Positions 28,781-36,580 of a stretch of DNA of 64,000 nucleotides are shown piece after piece (the stretch's first letter is position 1; the number at the start of each line of letters is the position of its first letter). Source of the DNA: Thiocapsa imhoffii (GTDB lineage Bacteria; Pseudomonadota; Gammaproteobacteria; Chromatiales; Chromatiaceae); NCBI RefSeq assembly GCF_016583985.1, contig NZ_NRSD01000004.1, forward strand, positions 186,001 to 250,000, given 5' to 3'. Under the pieces are notes generated by a model. The model worked only from the letters and a program-made list of their open reading frames with translations, ran no database searches and was not told the DNA's origin. The position numbers and the translations under genes were made by a program.

Positions 28781-29626
28781 TTATTCGCCGAGATAGACCT
28801 CGATCACGCGTGGATCGTTCTGTACCTCATCCATGCTCCCTTCGGCGAGCACCGCGCCCTGGTGCAACACCGTCACCCGCTTGGCGATCGAGCGAACGAA
28901 GTCCATGTCATGCTCGACCACCACCACGGAATGACGGCCCTCCAGTGACAACAGCAACTCCGCTGTGCGATCCATTTCCTGATGCGTCATGCCGGCGACC
29001 GGCTCATCGACAAGCAGCAGTTGCGGGTCCTGCATCAAGAGCATGCCGATCTCAAGCCATTGCTTCTGACCGTGCGAGAGCGCACCGGCATCCTGGTCGA
29101 GCAGCTCTTGCAGCCCGATCGTCGTCAGGACCTCGTGAATGCGATCACGCTGTTCCCCCGTGAGGCGAGCGAACAGGGTTGGAAAGACGCGCTTGTCGCC
29201 CGCCATCGCCAGTTCGAGATTTTGGAACACCGTGTGCGACTCGAAGACAGTCGGCTTTTGAAATTTACGGCCGATCCCCAGCGCCGCGATCTCCGGCTCG
29301 GAGAGTTGCAGCAGATCGATACTGCGTCCGAAGGACGCCGTGCCCCCGTCAGGACGCGTCTTTCCCGTGATAATGTCCATCATGGTGGTCTTGCCGGCAC
29401 CGTTAGGACCAATCACACAACGCAGTTCGCCCGCATTGACATAGAAGTTCAGATCATTGATCGCCTTGAACCCGTCAAAGCTGACATGCAACCCCTCCAG
29501 GTAGAGGATCACGCCCTGACTGACATCCAGTTCCAGGTCCAGTGTGGAGTACATGAACCGCCACTGCCGATCTCGACGCATCGACTCGCGCAGTTGCTCC
29601 ACCGGCTTGCGTGCTGCTGGATTCAT
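28781..29626 (-). CDS. urtD: Urea ABC transporter ATP-binding protein UrtD
   Basis: A 281-residue LivG-like ATPase. Walker A GPNGAGKT (73-80), SRKFQKPTVFE-like region (GRKFQKPTVFESHTVFQNLELA), signature LSHGQKQWLEIGMLLMQ and Walker B LLLVDEPVAGMT are all UrtD hallmarks. An N-terminal extension of about 40 residues precedes the domain. The start overlaps the urtC stop (ATGA, 29623-29626), so translation is coupled. Confidence 0.93.
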   Translation of the reverse strand: MNPAARKPVEQLRESMRRDRQWRFMYSTLDLELDVSQGVILYLEGLHVSFDGFKAINDLNFYVNAGELRCVIGPNGAGKTTMMDIITGKTRPDGGTASFGRSIDLLQLSEPEIAALGIGRKFQKPTVFESHTVFQNLELAMAGDKRVFPTLFARLTGEQRDRIHEVLTTIGLQELLDQDAGALSHGQKQWLEIGMLLMQDPQLLLVDEPVAGMTHQEMDRTAELLLSLEGRHSVVVVEHDMDFVRSIAKRVTVLHQGAVLAEGSMDEVQNDPRVIEVYLGE

Positions 29627-30753
29627 GGAGTGACCCTTGCCGTGCGCTCGCGCGGGCGTCGCACACGCCACCAGGTGACGGCCTGGCTGAACAAGCCCGC
29701 GATGCCTTTCGGTAAGAAAAGCGTCACCAGGACGAACAGCGCACCCAGCGCAAAGAGCCAGGCCTCGGGGAAGGCGCCAGTGAAATAGGTCTTACCGTAG
29801 TTGACCAGGACCGCCCCAATCACGGCGCCATAGAGTGTCGCACGCCCCCCAATCGCGACCCAGATCACCAGCTCGATCGAATTCAGAGGCGAGAACTCCC
29901 CCGGATTGATGATGCCGACCTGGGGAACATAGAGTGCCCCGGCAATCCCAGCGAGCATGGCTGAAAAGGTGAAGATTGCCAGTTTCACATGATCGACCCG
30001 GTACCCGATGAAGCGCGTACGGGCCTCGGCATCTCGAATCGCGACGGCGACGCGACCCAATCGCGAGGTGACGATGAAACGGCAGGCAAGATAGCCCAGG
30101 GCGAGGGTCAGGGCAGAGGCGAGAAAGAGTCCGATCCGAGTCGTGTCGTTCGTCAAATCGAATCCCAGGATGTCCTTGAAATCGGTCAGACCATTGTTGC
30201 CACCAAACCCCATCTCGTTGCGGAAAAAGGCAAGCATCAAGGCATAGGTCAGGGCCTGCGTCATGATCGAGAGATAGACTCCGGTCACCCGCGAGCGAAA
30301 GGCGAGATAGCCGAAGACGAACGCCAAGACCCCAGGCACCAGGATCGCCATCAGGACCGCGAACCAAAACATGTCGAAGCCCTGCCAGAACCAAGGCAGT
30401 TCGGTCCAGTTCAGAAACACCATAAAATCCGGCAGGACGGGATGACCGTAGACACCCCGATCGCCAATCTGCCGCATCAGATACATGCCCATGGCATAGC
30501 CGCCCAGACCAAAAAAGGCGGCATGCCCCAAGCTAAGAATACCCAGATAGCCCCAGACCAGATCGACCGCCACGGCAAGCAGGGCGTAGGTCAGATATTT
30601 GCCGAGCAAGGTCACGGTGTAGGTCGAAACGTGCCACGGGTTCCCTTCCGGCACGACCAAATTCAGGATCGGCACCAGCACCGCCACCAGTAGCAGCACC
30701 GCAAGCATTGCCTGACCACCACGGTCATCCCTCAGCAGCCTCCCTAAGACCAT
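29623..30753 (-). CDS. urtC: Urea ABC transporter permease UrtC
   Basis: A 376-residue LivM-type permease with about ten hydrophobic segments. Recognisable motifs are LVWGYLGILSLGHAAFFGLGGYAMGMYLM, FGGNNGLTDFKDILGF and the EAA-like loop RDAEARTRFIGYRVDHVKLAIFTFSA. Length and motifs match UrtC (longer than generic LivM). Start ATG 30753 has GGGAGAG upstream on the transcript. It pairs with UrtB. Confidence 0.93.
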   Translation of the reverse strand: MVLGRLLRDDRGGQAMLAVLLLVAVLVPILNLVVPEGNPWHVSTYTVTLLGKYLTYALLAVAVDLVWGYLGILSLGHAAFFGLGGYAMGMYLMRQIGDRGVYGHPVLPDFMVFLNWTELPWFWQGFDMFWFAVLMAILVPGVLAFVFGYLAFRSRVTGVYLSIMTQALTYALMLAFFRNEMGFGGNNGLTDFKDILGFDLTNDTTRIGLFLASALTLALGYLACRFIVTSRLGRVAVAIRDAEARTRFIGYRVDHVKLAIFTFSAMLAGIAGALYVPQVGIINPGEFSPLNSIELVIWVAIGGRATLYGAVIGAVLVNYGKTYFTGAFPEAWLFALGALFVLVTLFLPKGIAGLFSQAVTWWRVRRPRERTARVTP

Positions 30754-30801
30754 GTTTCGACTCTCCCAAACCCGATCGATTGGAATCTCCACTCATCGCT
30801 G

Positions 30802-30833
30802 ATCACAGCTCACCGACGAAACCAGCCTGTGAT
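30802..30833. repeat. 7-bp inverted repeat between urtB and urtC
   Basis: ATCACAG (30802-30808) and CTGTGAT (30827-30833) are reverse complements separated by 18 bases, inside the 181-base gap between urtB and urtC. It may be a weak transcript hairpin or chance. Confidence 0.25.
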
Positions 30834-30934
30834 GACAGGGACCAGAGCCGGCACGCGGCCAAGTGATCCCCTCCGGATGCCCTGTCAGATCACGTCTCGA
30901 TCATTCCTGTCAGCGACTCAAGGCGACCGCTGCG

Positions 30935-32581
30935 CTAGCCGTCCGCCGCTCGACCACGTTGTGGAAAGAGACCACGCGGACGTTTCTGAATGAATAGGAT
31001 GATGAAGACCAGGACCAGGATCTTGGCCAAGACCGCACCGGCCCAAGGTTCCATCAGCTTGTTGGCAACCCCCAGCGTCAAGCCGGCCACCAGTGTTCCC
31101 CACAGATTGCCGACGCCCCCGAAGACCACGACCATGAAGGAGTCGATGATGTAGGCCTGCCCCATATTGGGGCCGACGTTGGTGAGTTGTGACAAGGCGA
31201 CCCCCGCGACCCCGGCGACTCCAGCACCCAGACCGAAGGTCAGTGCATCGACCCGACCCGAACGCACCCCCATCGAACGCGCCATCGCCCGGTTCTGAGC
31301 AACCGCGCGCACCTGCAACCCCAGCGCGGTGCGTTTCAAGATCACGAGCAAGGCAAAGAAGACCAAGAGGGCAAAGATCAGGATGTAGAGCCGGCTGTAG
31401 GTCAGCGCGAGTGCCGGATTGATTTGGAGCGATCCGCTCATCCAGGATGGATTCTGCACCGCGACATTCTGTGCCGAGATGGTCGTGCGAACGAGTTGCT
31501 GCAGGATCAGGCTGATCCCGAACGTCGCCAGCAGGGTCTCGAGCGGACGACCATAGAGAAAGCGGATCACGGTGCGCTCGATCAAAATGCCCATGAGCCC
31601 TGCGACGATGAAGGCGGCGGGGATGGCAACGAACAGTGAATAGTCGATCCAGTGCGGCATCGCTTGCTGCACCAGATAGGTGGTGTAGGCACCGATCATG
31701 ATGAGCTCGCCGTGCGCCATGTTGATCACGCCCATCACCCCGAACGTGATGGCCAAACCGATGGCAGCCAGCACCAGGACCGACCCCAAGCTGAGTCCGA
31801 AGAAGAGCGTTTCGGCGGCCTCATTGAGCGAGCGCATCCGCTCGATGTGGGTGCGCGCCCGTTCCGCCGCGTCCCGAACTTCCGGATCGGTTTCTGCCGA
31901 CAGCAGACGATTCAGACCATTGCGTGCGGCCGGATACAGACTGCCGGAGAGCCGATCGATCCCCCGCAAGCGGATCTCGGTAGCGGGATCCTGCAGATCA
32001 GCCAACGCCAGACTCAGGGTCAGATAATCACGCACCTGGCGGTTCTCTTCTTCCTCGAGCTGATCACGGATGGCCTGGATCACCAGCGGGTTCGGGTCGC
32101 CGAGCATCTGCTGTGCGGCCCTGAGACGAACCGCTGGATCGGGGCTGGCCAAGGTCAAGGCCGCGATCGCCGTGCGCAACTGCGTGCGCATGCGATTATT
32201 GATGGCAATCTTCTTCACCTCGCGCCGCGACGCCTCGCCGAGCTCCGACCCATCGAGCGCGTCACGCAGCCGATAGTCGCCCGCGCTGGGCGAGACCAAG
32301 ACGAGCGCGCGATCCGCGTCGCGGACATAGAGCTGACCCGCGGCCAGAGCCTGGAGTAGCGCCGCCGCGCGCGGATCACCGCTCGCGGCAATGACGTCGA
32401 CTGCGGCCTGCTTCACCGCGAAGGATGGATCACTCAGATCGATCAGCGCGGCCTCGAATGACACCGTCTCCGACCCCTCGGCGCTGACCCGCGTCACCGC
32501 GAACAAGCACAAGAGGACCAACAACGAGCTGATCCAGATACCGCGGTGGAGCGGAATTCTCGTAGGCATGCTCTTCATCAT
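30935..32581 (-). CDS. urtB: Urea ABC transporter permease UrtB
   Basis: A 548-residue LivH-type permease. An N-terminal signal-like hydrophobic segment (residues 14-34) is followed by a ~210-residue extracytoplasmic region with HEAT-like repeats (LSDPSFAVKQAAVDVIAASGDPRA; LRAAQQMLGDPNPLV), which is characteristic of UrtB. The membrane part begins near LFFGLSLGSVLVLAAIGLAITFGVMGVINMAHGE. An alternative ATG exists at 32569. It lies 87 bases after urtA, separated by a strong hairpin. Confidence 0.92.
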   Translation of the reverse strand: MMKSMPTRIPLHRGIWISSLLVLLCLFAVTRVSAEGSETVSFEAALIDLSDPSFAVKQAAVDVIAASGDPRAAALLQALAAGQLYVRDADRALVLVSPSAGDYRLRDALDGSELGEASRREVKKIAINNRMRTQLRTAIAALTLASPDPAVRLRAAQQMLGDPNPLVIQAIRDQLEEEENRQVRDYLTLSLALADLQDPATEIRLRGIDRLSGSLYPAARNGLNRLLSAETDPEVRDAAERARTHIERMRSLNEAAETLFFGLSLGSVLVLAAIGLAITFGVMGVINMAHGELIMIGAYTTYLVQQAMPHWIDYSLFVAIPAAFIVAGLMGILIERTVIRFLYGRPLETLLATFGISLILQQLVRTTISAQNVAVQNPSWMSGSLQINPALALTYSRLYILIFALLVFFALLVILKRTALGLQVRAVAQNRAMARSMGVRSGRVDALTFGLGAGVAGVAGVALSQLTNVGPNMGQAYIIDSFMVVVFGGVGNLWGTLVAGLTLGVANKLMEPWAGAVLAKILVLVFIILFIQKRPRGLFPQRGRAADG

Positions 32582-32629
32582 CCAAGGGGTGGCATGTTGG
32601 TGGCGCGGTCACGCCGCGCTGCCGGGCGG

Positions 32630-32662
32630 TGCGAGATCCGGTTCGCGACACCGGATCTCGCA
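32630..32662 (-). terminator. Strong intercistronic hairpin between urtA and urtB
   Basis: TGCGAGATCCGG (32630-32641) and CCGGATCTCGCA (32651-32662) are perfect 12-bp reverse complements with a 9-base loop, starting six bases past the urtA stop. No T-run follows, so full termination is unlikely. Such hairpins after the first cistron commonly stabilise or partially terminate the binding-protein mRNA, giving UrtA in excess over the permease. Confidence 0.65.
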
Positions 32663-32668
32663 GGCTCC

Positions 32669-33970
32669 TCACTCTGCCTCGCTGCCGAGACAGGTCTGAG
32701 TCACCGTGTTGAAGTTTCCGCACATGATGGGCGGTGTCCAATCGGCGATCAGATCCTTGGATCCCTCGAGATAATCCGACCAGGCATCACCTGGAACCTC
32801 CTCATCGGTCTGCCACACCACCGCGAACTGACCATCCTCCTGAATCTCACCGATCAGGACAGGCTTGGTGATATGGTGGTTTGGCAACATCCTCGCCGTC
32901 CCCCCCGTCAGGTTCTGCGTTTCCAGCCCGATGATTGCGGCCTGTACCGCATCCGTGTCCGTGGTCCCGGCCTTCTCCACCGCCTGGACCCAGAGGTCGA
33001 AACCGATCTTGTGCGCCTCCATCGGATCATTGGTCACGCGCTTGTCGTTCTTGATGAAGCCGTGCCAGGTCTCGATGAATTCGGCATTGTTGGGGTCGTC
33101 GACGCTCATGAAGTAGTTCCATGCCGCGAGATGCCCGACCAAGGGCTTGGTATCAATACCCGAGAGCTCTTCTTCACCGACCGAGAAGGCGACGACCGGA
33201 ATGTCGTCGGCTGTCACACCCTGATTGGCGAGCTCCTTGTAAAACGGAACGTTCGCGTCCCCGTTGATGGTCGAGACCACGGCGGTCTTTTTCCCCTCGG
33301 AACCAAATCGCTTGATGCGAGCAACGATCGACTGCCAGTCCGAGTGGCCGAACGGGGTGTAATCGATCATGATGTCTTCATCGGCGACGCCATTCTGCTT
33401 GAGATAGGCCTCGAGAATGCGGTTCGTGGTGCGCGGATAGACGTAATCCGTTCCAGCGAGCACCCAGCGTTCGATGCCGAGCTCATCCTTCAGATAATCG
33501 ACCGCTGGAATCGCCTGTTGGTTGGGTGCGGCGCCAGTATAGAAGACGTTTTTCGAGGACTCCTCGCCCTCGTACTGCACGGGGTAGAAGAGAAGTCCAT
33601 TGAGTTCCTCGAAGACGGGGAGCACGGATTTCCGAGACACCGACGTCCAGCATCCGAAGACCACATCCACCTTGTCTTGCGTCAAGAGTTCACGGGCCTT
33701 CTCGGCAAACAAGGGCCAATCCGATGCCGGGTCCACAACCACGGCCTCCAGGGGCCGGCCCAACAACCCCCCTTTCTTGTTCTGCTCCTCGACCAGCATC
33801 AGAACCGTGTCCTTGAGTGTCGTCTCACTGATGGCCATGGTGCCGGACAGCGAGTGGAGCACGCCGACTTTGATCGGTGGTTCCGCGGACTGAGCCGGGG
33901 TCAGGGCCATGAGTGCGACGGCACAGGCCGCACTGAGCAGGGTCGTTTTGATCGGATTAGGCTTCGACAT
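32669..33970 (-). CDS. urtA: Urea ABC transporter substrate-binding protein UrtA
   Basis: A 433-residue periplasmic binding protein. A signal peptide (KTTLLSAACAVALMALTPAQSAE) precedes the type I binding domain: IKVGVLHSLSGTMAISE, VFGCWTSVSRKSVLPVFEE, LFYPVQYEGEESSKNVFYTGA and YTPFGHSDWQS, which are UrtA/AmiC-like signatures. The C terminus carries two cysteines (MCGNFNTVTQTCLG). AGAGGAG precedes the start. It is the first gene of the operon; no urease genes are in the window. Confidence 0.94.
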   Translation of the reverse strand: MSKPNPIKTTLLSAACAVALMALTPAQSAEPPIKVGVLHSLSGTMAISETTLKDTVLMLVEEQNKKGGLLGRPLEAVVVDPASDWPLFAEKARELLTQDKVDVVFGCWTSVSRKSVLPVFEELNGLLFYPVQYEGEESSKNVFYTGAAPNQQAIPAVDYLKDELGIERWVLAGTDYVYPRTTNRILEAYLKQNGVADEDIMIDYTPFGHSDWQSIVARIKRFGSEGKKTAVVSTINGDANVPFYKELANQGVTADDIPVVAFSVGEEELSGIDTKPLVGHLAAWNYFMSVDDPNNAEFIETWHGFIKNDKRVTNDPMEAHKIGFDLWVQAVEKAGTTDTDAVQAAIIGLETQNLTGGTARMLPNHHITKPVLIGEIQEDGQFAVVWQTDEEVPGDAWSDYLEGSKDLIADWTPPIMCGNFNTVTQTCLGSEAE

Positions 33971-34363
33971 GCAGTGGAGCTCCTCTGGGCTAGGTCGTCA
34001 TGAATCGCAGCGTGAGAGTCGAGTTTCCGCAACCCGATAACAAGAATCACGCCAACGATGGTCGCCGGCGGCAGAAACGTGTCTCGTGTACCCCATCGAC
34101 ATCACAGGATGGGATCGAGTGCACGCGAACACCGACTGCTCGACACCCTCGAGACCGCACCCGCTCCAGCGCGGACGACGCGCGAGAGCACGGTAATCCT
34201 AGCGGGCACGAAGGGATCCGACCCATCAACCGGGTGCCCGAGATGGTGGCAACAGTGGAGCGTCAGCCGCGCACCGAAAGCGCGAAAACAGCGTCCGGGT
34301 CGCAACCCGCACCGCCAACGTCAAGAATAGGAACCGGTCTCTGCCTCGATCGCGTCAACACGC

Positions 34364-34378
34364 GCACCGGCATAGTGC
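34364..34378. promoter_or_regulatory. Candidate NtrC-like dyad
   Basis: GCAC (34364-34367), seven bases, then GTGC (34375-34378) fits the core of the enterobacterial NtrC site TGCAC-N7-GTGCA. It is about 394 bases upstream of the urtA start, a distance usable by an enhancer-binding protein. One short dyad is weak evidence alone. Confidence 0.35.
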
Positions 34379-34600
34379 CCTCTCATGAGTTAAGAGGGCG
34401 CATCACCCAGCATCCGCACCACAATAGAACAAACTAGACAAACGGGTGGTGGCGACACCGCTTCCAACGCCGCCATCCTGGATTCGGAGCTTTGCGATCC
34501 AGACAGATTGTGTGCGGTCATCGAGACGAAGCCACCCCGACGATGCAGGGCGATTACAGTAGGATGCTGGGCAACCACGGGCGCAAAGACACACCCGCAC

Positions 34601-34625
34601 GTGATCATCGAGCCTCGATGATCAC
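34601..34625. repeat. Perfect 11-bp palindrome with 3-base loop
   Basis: GTGATCATCGA (34601-34611) and TCGATGATCAC (34615-34625) are exact reverse complements around GCC. It lies between the XRE-type regulator gene and urtA, 147 bases beyond the regulator's stop codon on the downstream side. It could be an operator or an RNA hairpin. Confidence 0.5.
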
Positions 34626-34771
34626 TAGCACCGGCGCACACTAGGAGAGATTCGGATTGAGGCCAACAACGAGGCTGACCTCACAGGATGGAGGCGTGAT
34701 CCGCGCGGAGGATGGCGCGCGAGGGCACGCCATCCCGATCAATCAGCGACACCAAGAGGCGGTCGCCGAAC

Positions 34772-35128
34772 TTACTCGACGGCAAAACTCGGTTGATCGG
34801 ATGCAACCTTCATGATGGTGTCCCGACCGCGGTCGTCAGCCTTGCGGTAATAAAGGACAAGGTCACGCTCGCGCGGCGTCAACGGGTCCGTGTCTTCGAG
34901 ACAGAGCAGATAGGTCGGGGTCACGGTGCCGAGGGCGACCGCTAGTTCCTGCGCTTCTTCGAGCCCCATCCGGCGAATGCCTTGCTCGTAGTTGCTGATG
35001 CGCGACTTCGAGAGCGACTCAGTCCGCGCGGAGAGCTCCGACAGACTCAGCTTCTGATCATGACGCGCGGTTCTCAGGCGTTGCCCGATGCGTTTGGTGA
35101 GATCGATGTTTCTTGGGTTATTAGTCAC
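34772..35128 (-). CDS. XRE-family HTH transcriptional regulator
   Basis: A 118-residue DNA-binding protein. The Cro/CI-type HTH spans about residues 10-68 (RIGQRLRTARHDQKLSLSELSARTE, then SKSRISNYEQGIRRMGLEEAQELAVALG). The C-terminal ~45 residues (LTPRERDLVLYYRKADDRGRDTIMKVA) are helical and common in small regulators of this kind. It starts at GTG 35128 with no clear ribosome-binding site. An AT-rich stretch upstream (35125-35165) may be its promoter. Target genes are unknown. Confidence 0.82.
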   Translation of the reverse strand: MTNNPRNIDLTKRIGQRLRTARHDQKLSLSELSARTESLSKSRISNYEQGIRRMGLEEAQELAVALGTVTPTYLLCLEDTDPLTPRERDLVLYYRKADDRGRDTIMKVASDQPSFAVE

Positions 35129-35348
35129 GACAATATTTCAGTGGTTAATCAATGGCTCATTCTCATTCAAGAGGTGTGTCCAGGGCGCTCCCCGGAGCAA
35201 GTCCTCCATGGCTTCACCAATTACTATACACGGGGTGATAGATTTTTGCAGTCCTTCATGAAAAACCGGGCGCAATGTGTTCGGATACGGGCTCACGGCA
35301 CCGCACTTGTCGAATTGGATCGCAGTCATCCGGACGTCTCCGGGAGAC

Positions 35349-36329
35349 CTAGCCGAGACAAGCATCCTCCCAGGTCGCGACGTCGCCCACGGTTTGGGGC
35401 GTTGCCTCGACGATTCGATCGGCGAACACGCGGTCCAGTGTTCTCATGAAGCACTTGGTTTGGGGCGACAAAAACTTGCCGCGTCGCTGAACGATCCCAT
35501 AGCTGCGTTTCGGGAAATACTGATGCAGCGGAATGCGACTCAGCTTTTCCTCACCGGTGAGACAGACGTCGGTGACAATGGAGATCCCGAGGCCGAGTTC
35601 GACATATTTCTTGATGACCTCCCAACCACCCGCTTCGAGCGTCACCCGATACCCGAGGTTGTGCTGCTTGAAAACGAGATCGACGAGACGCCAGGTGCTT
35701 AAGTGCCGTGGCGGCAGGATCAGGCCGTAGGGGGCGATCTCCTCGAGCGTGACGGATTCCTGATGTGCCAGGGGATGATCCAAGGGCGTGATCAGGGTCG
35801 GGCTGAAGGTCACGAAAGGGCGGTAGGTGATATCGTCCGGGATCTCCATCATGGAACCAACGGCCAGATCCACCTCGTCGGCTCGCAACATGGCCAGACC
35901 ATCGCGCCCGGTGACGTTGTGCATCTTCAGGTCGATACCGGGATATTGGTCGACAAAGACCCGCACGGGATCGGGCAGGATGTAGAGGATCGTCGATTCG
36001 CCAGCCGCGATGTTCAACACGCCATGGTCAACACGTCCGCACTGAGTCGCAAAGGTCTCGTGCAGTTTGTCCATCCCCTCGACCAGCGGTTCGGCCATCT
36101 GAAACAACAGATCACCTTCAGGTGTCAGCTTGATCTTCGGGCCGCGGCGCTCGAACAGGACGGTGTCGAACTCACGCTCAAGCGCTTGGATTTGCAATGA
36201 CACGGTCGGCTGACTCAAAAAAATCTTCTCGGCGGCGGCACTCACGCTGCCGGTGCGCGCGGCGTGGCAAAACGCCCGAAGTTGTTTGAGTCGGTTTTGT
36301 TTGTAGTGAATCTGGGATGCGGAGCCCAT
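35349..36329 (-). CDS. CysB-like LysR-family transcriptional regulator
   Basis: A 326-residue LysR-type regulator. The N-terminal wHTH (LRAFCHAARTGSVSAAAEKIFLSQPTVSLQIQALEREFDTVLFER) is canonical; the effector domain includes LNIAAGESTILYILPDPV, LAVGSMMEIPD and LGISIVTDVCL. The closest named relatives by general resemblance are CysB/Cbl or CbbR-like sulfur or carbon regulators, but the effector cannot be read from the sequence. It has its own promoter-like region with an inverted repeat at 36356-36396. Confidence 0.87.
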   Translation of the reverse strand: MGSASQIHYKQNRLKQLRAFCHAARTGSVSAAAEKIFLSQPTVSLQIQALEREFDTVLFERRGPKIKLTPEGDLLFQMAEPLVEGMDKLHETFATQCGRVDHGVLNIAAGESTILYILPDPVRVFVDQYPGIDLKMHNVTGRDGLAMLRADEVDLAVGSMMEIPDDITYRPFVTFSPTLITPLDHPLAHQESVTLEEIAPYGLILPPRHLSTWRLVDLVFKQHNLGYRVTLEAGGWEVIKKYVELGLGISIVTDVCLTGEEKLSRIPLHQYFPKRSYGIVQRRGKFLSPQTKCFMRTLDRVFADRIVEATPQTVGDVATWEDACLG

Positions 36330-36355
36330 GAGGATCTGATTCGTTTGGTGGTTTC

Positions 36356-36396
36356 TTGTTTCTATAGTATCTCAGCATTGCCATTGAAAGAAACAA
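36356..36396 (-). promoter_or_regulatory. Promoter and inverted repeat of the LysR gene
   Basis: On the minus strand a -10-like TACTAT lies at 36364-36369, about 35 bases before the LysR start. It is flanked by an 8-bp inverted repeat (TTGTTTCT 36356-36363 and AGAAACAA 36389-36396). LysR regulators commonly bind such dyads at their own promoter. The -35 element is poor. Confidence 0.4.
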
Positions 36397-36580
36397 TCAT
36401 GTCACAGTCGTGATGTCGCCTGAACCAGGCCCGCCGCATTCCGGTCTCTCCTGTTCAGCGTCCACGCGTGATGGAGCGGAGCGCGTCCAGTCGTGAGTCT
36501 GCATCACCCAGATTCCCGCACGTTGAGCGTCCATCCAGGTGCGGAGCGCTCGCGACGCGCACGCTGGTTTTCCGGTTTGG

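Larger units (their letters stand above)
33971..34771. other. 801-base intergenic region upstream of urtA
   Basis: No gene is recognised. It holds the urtA promoter region, a candidate NtrC-like dyad at 34364-34378 and a perfect 11-bp palindrome at 34601-34625. I found no good sigma-54 promoter between the dyad and urtA; the best GG-N10-GC match (34206-34219, reverse strand) is weak in both elements. Confidence 0.5.

Noticed and set aside
32546-34003. Long open frame on the plus strand over urtA
   Set aside because: Shadow of the real UrtA coding frame; no family resemblance.
34206-34219. sigma-54 promoter for urtA
   Set aside because: GG-N10-GC spacing is right, but matches to both -24 and -12 consensus are poor.
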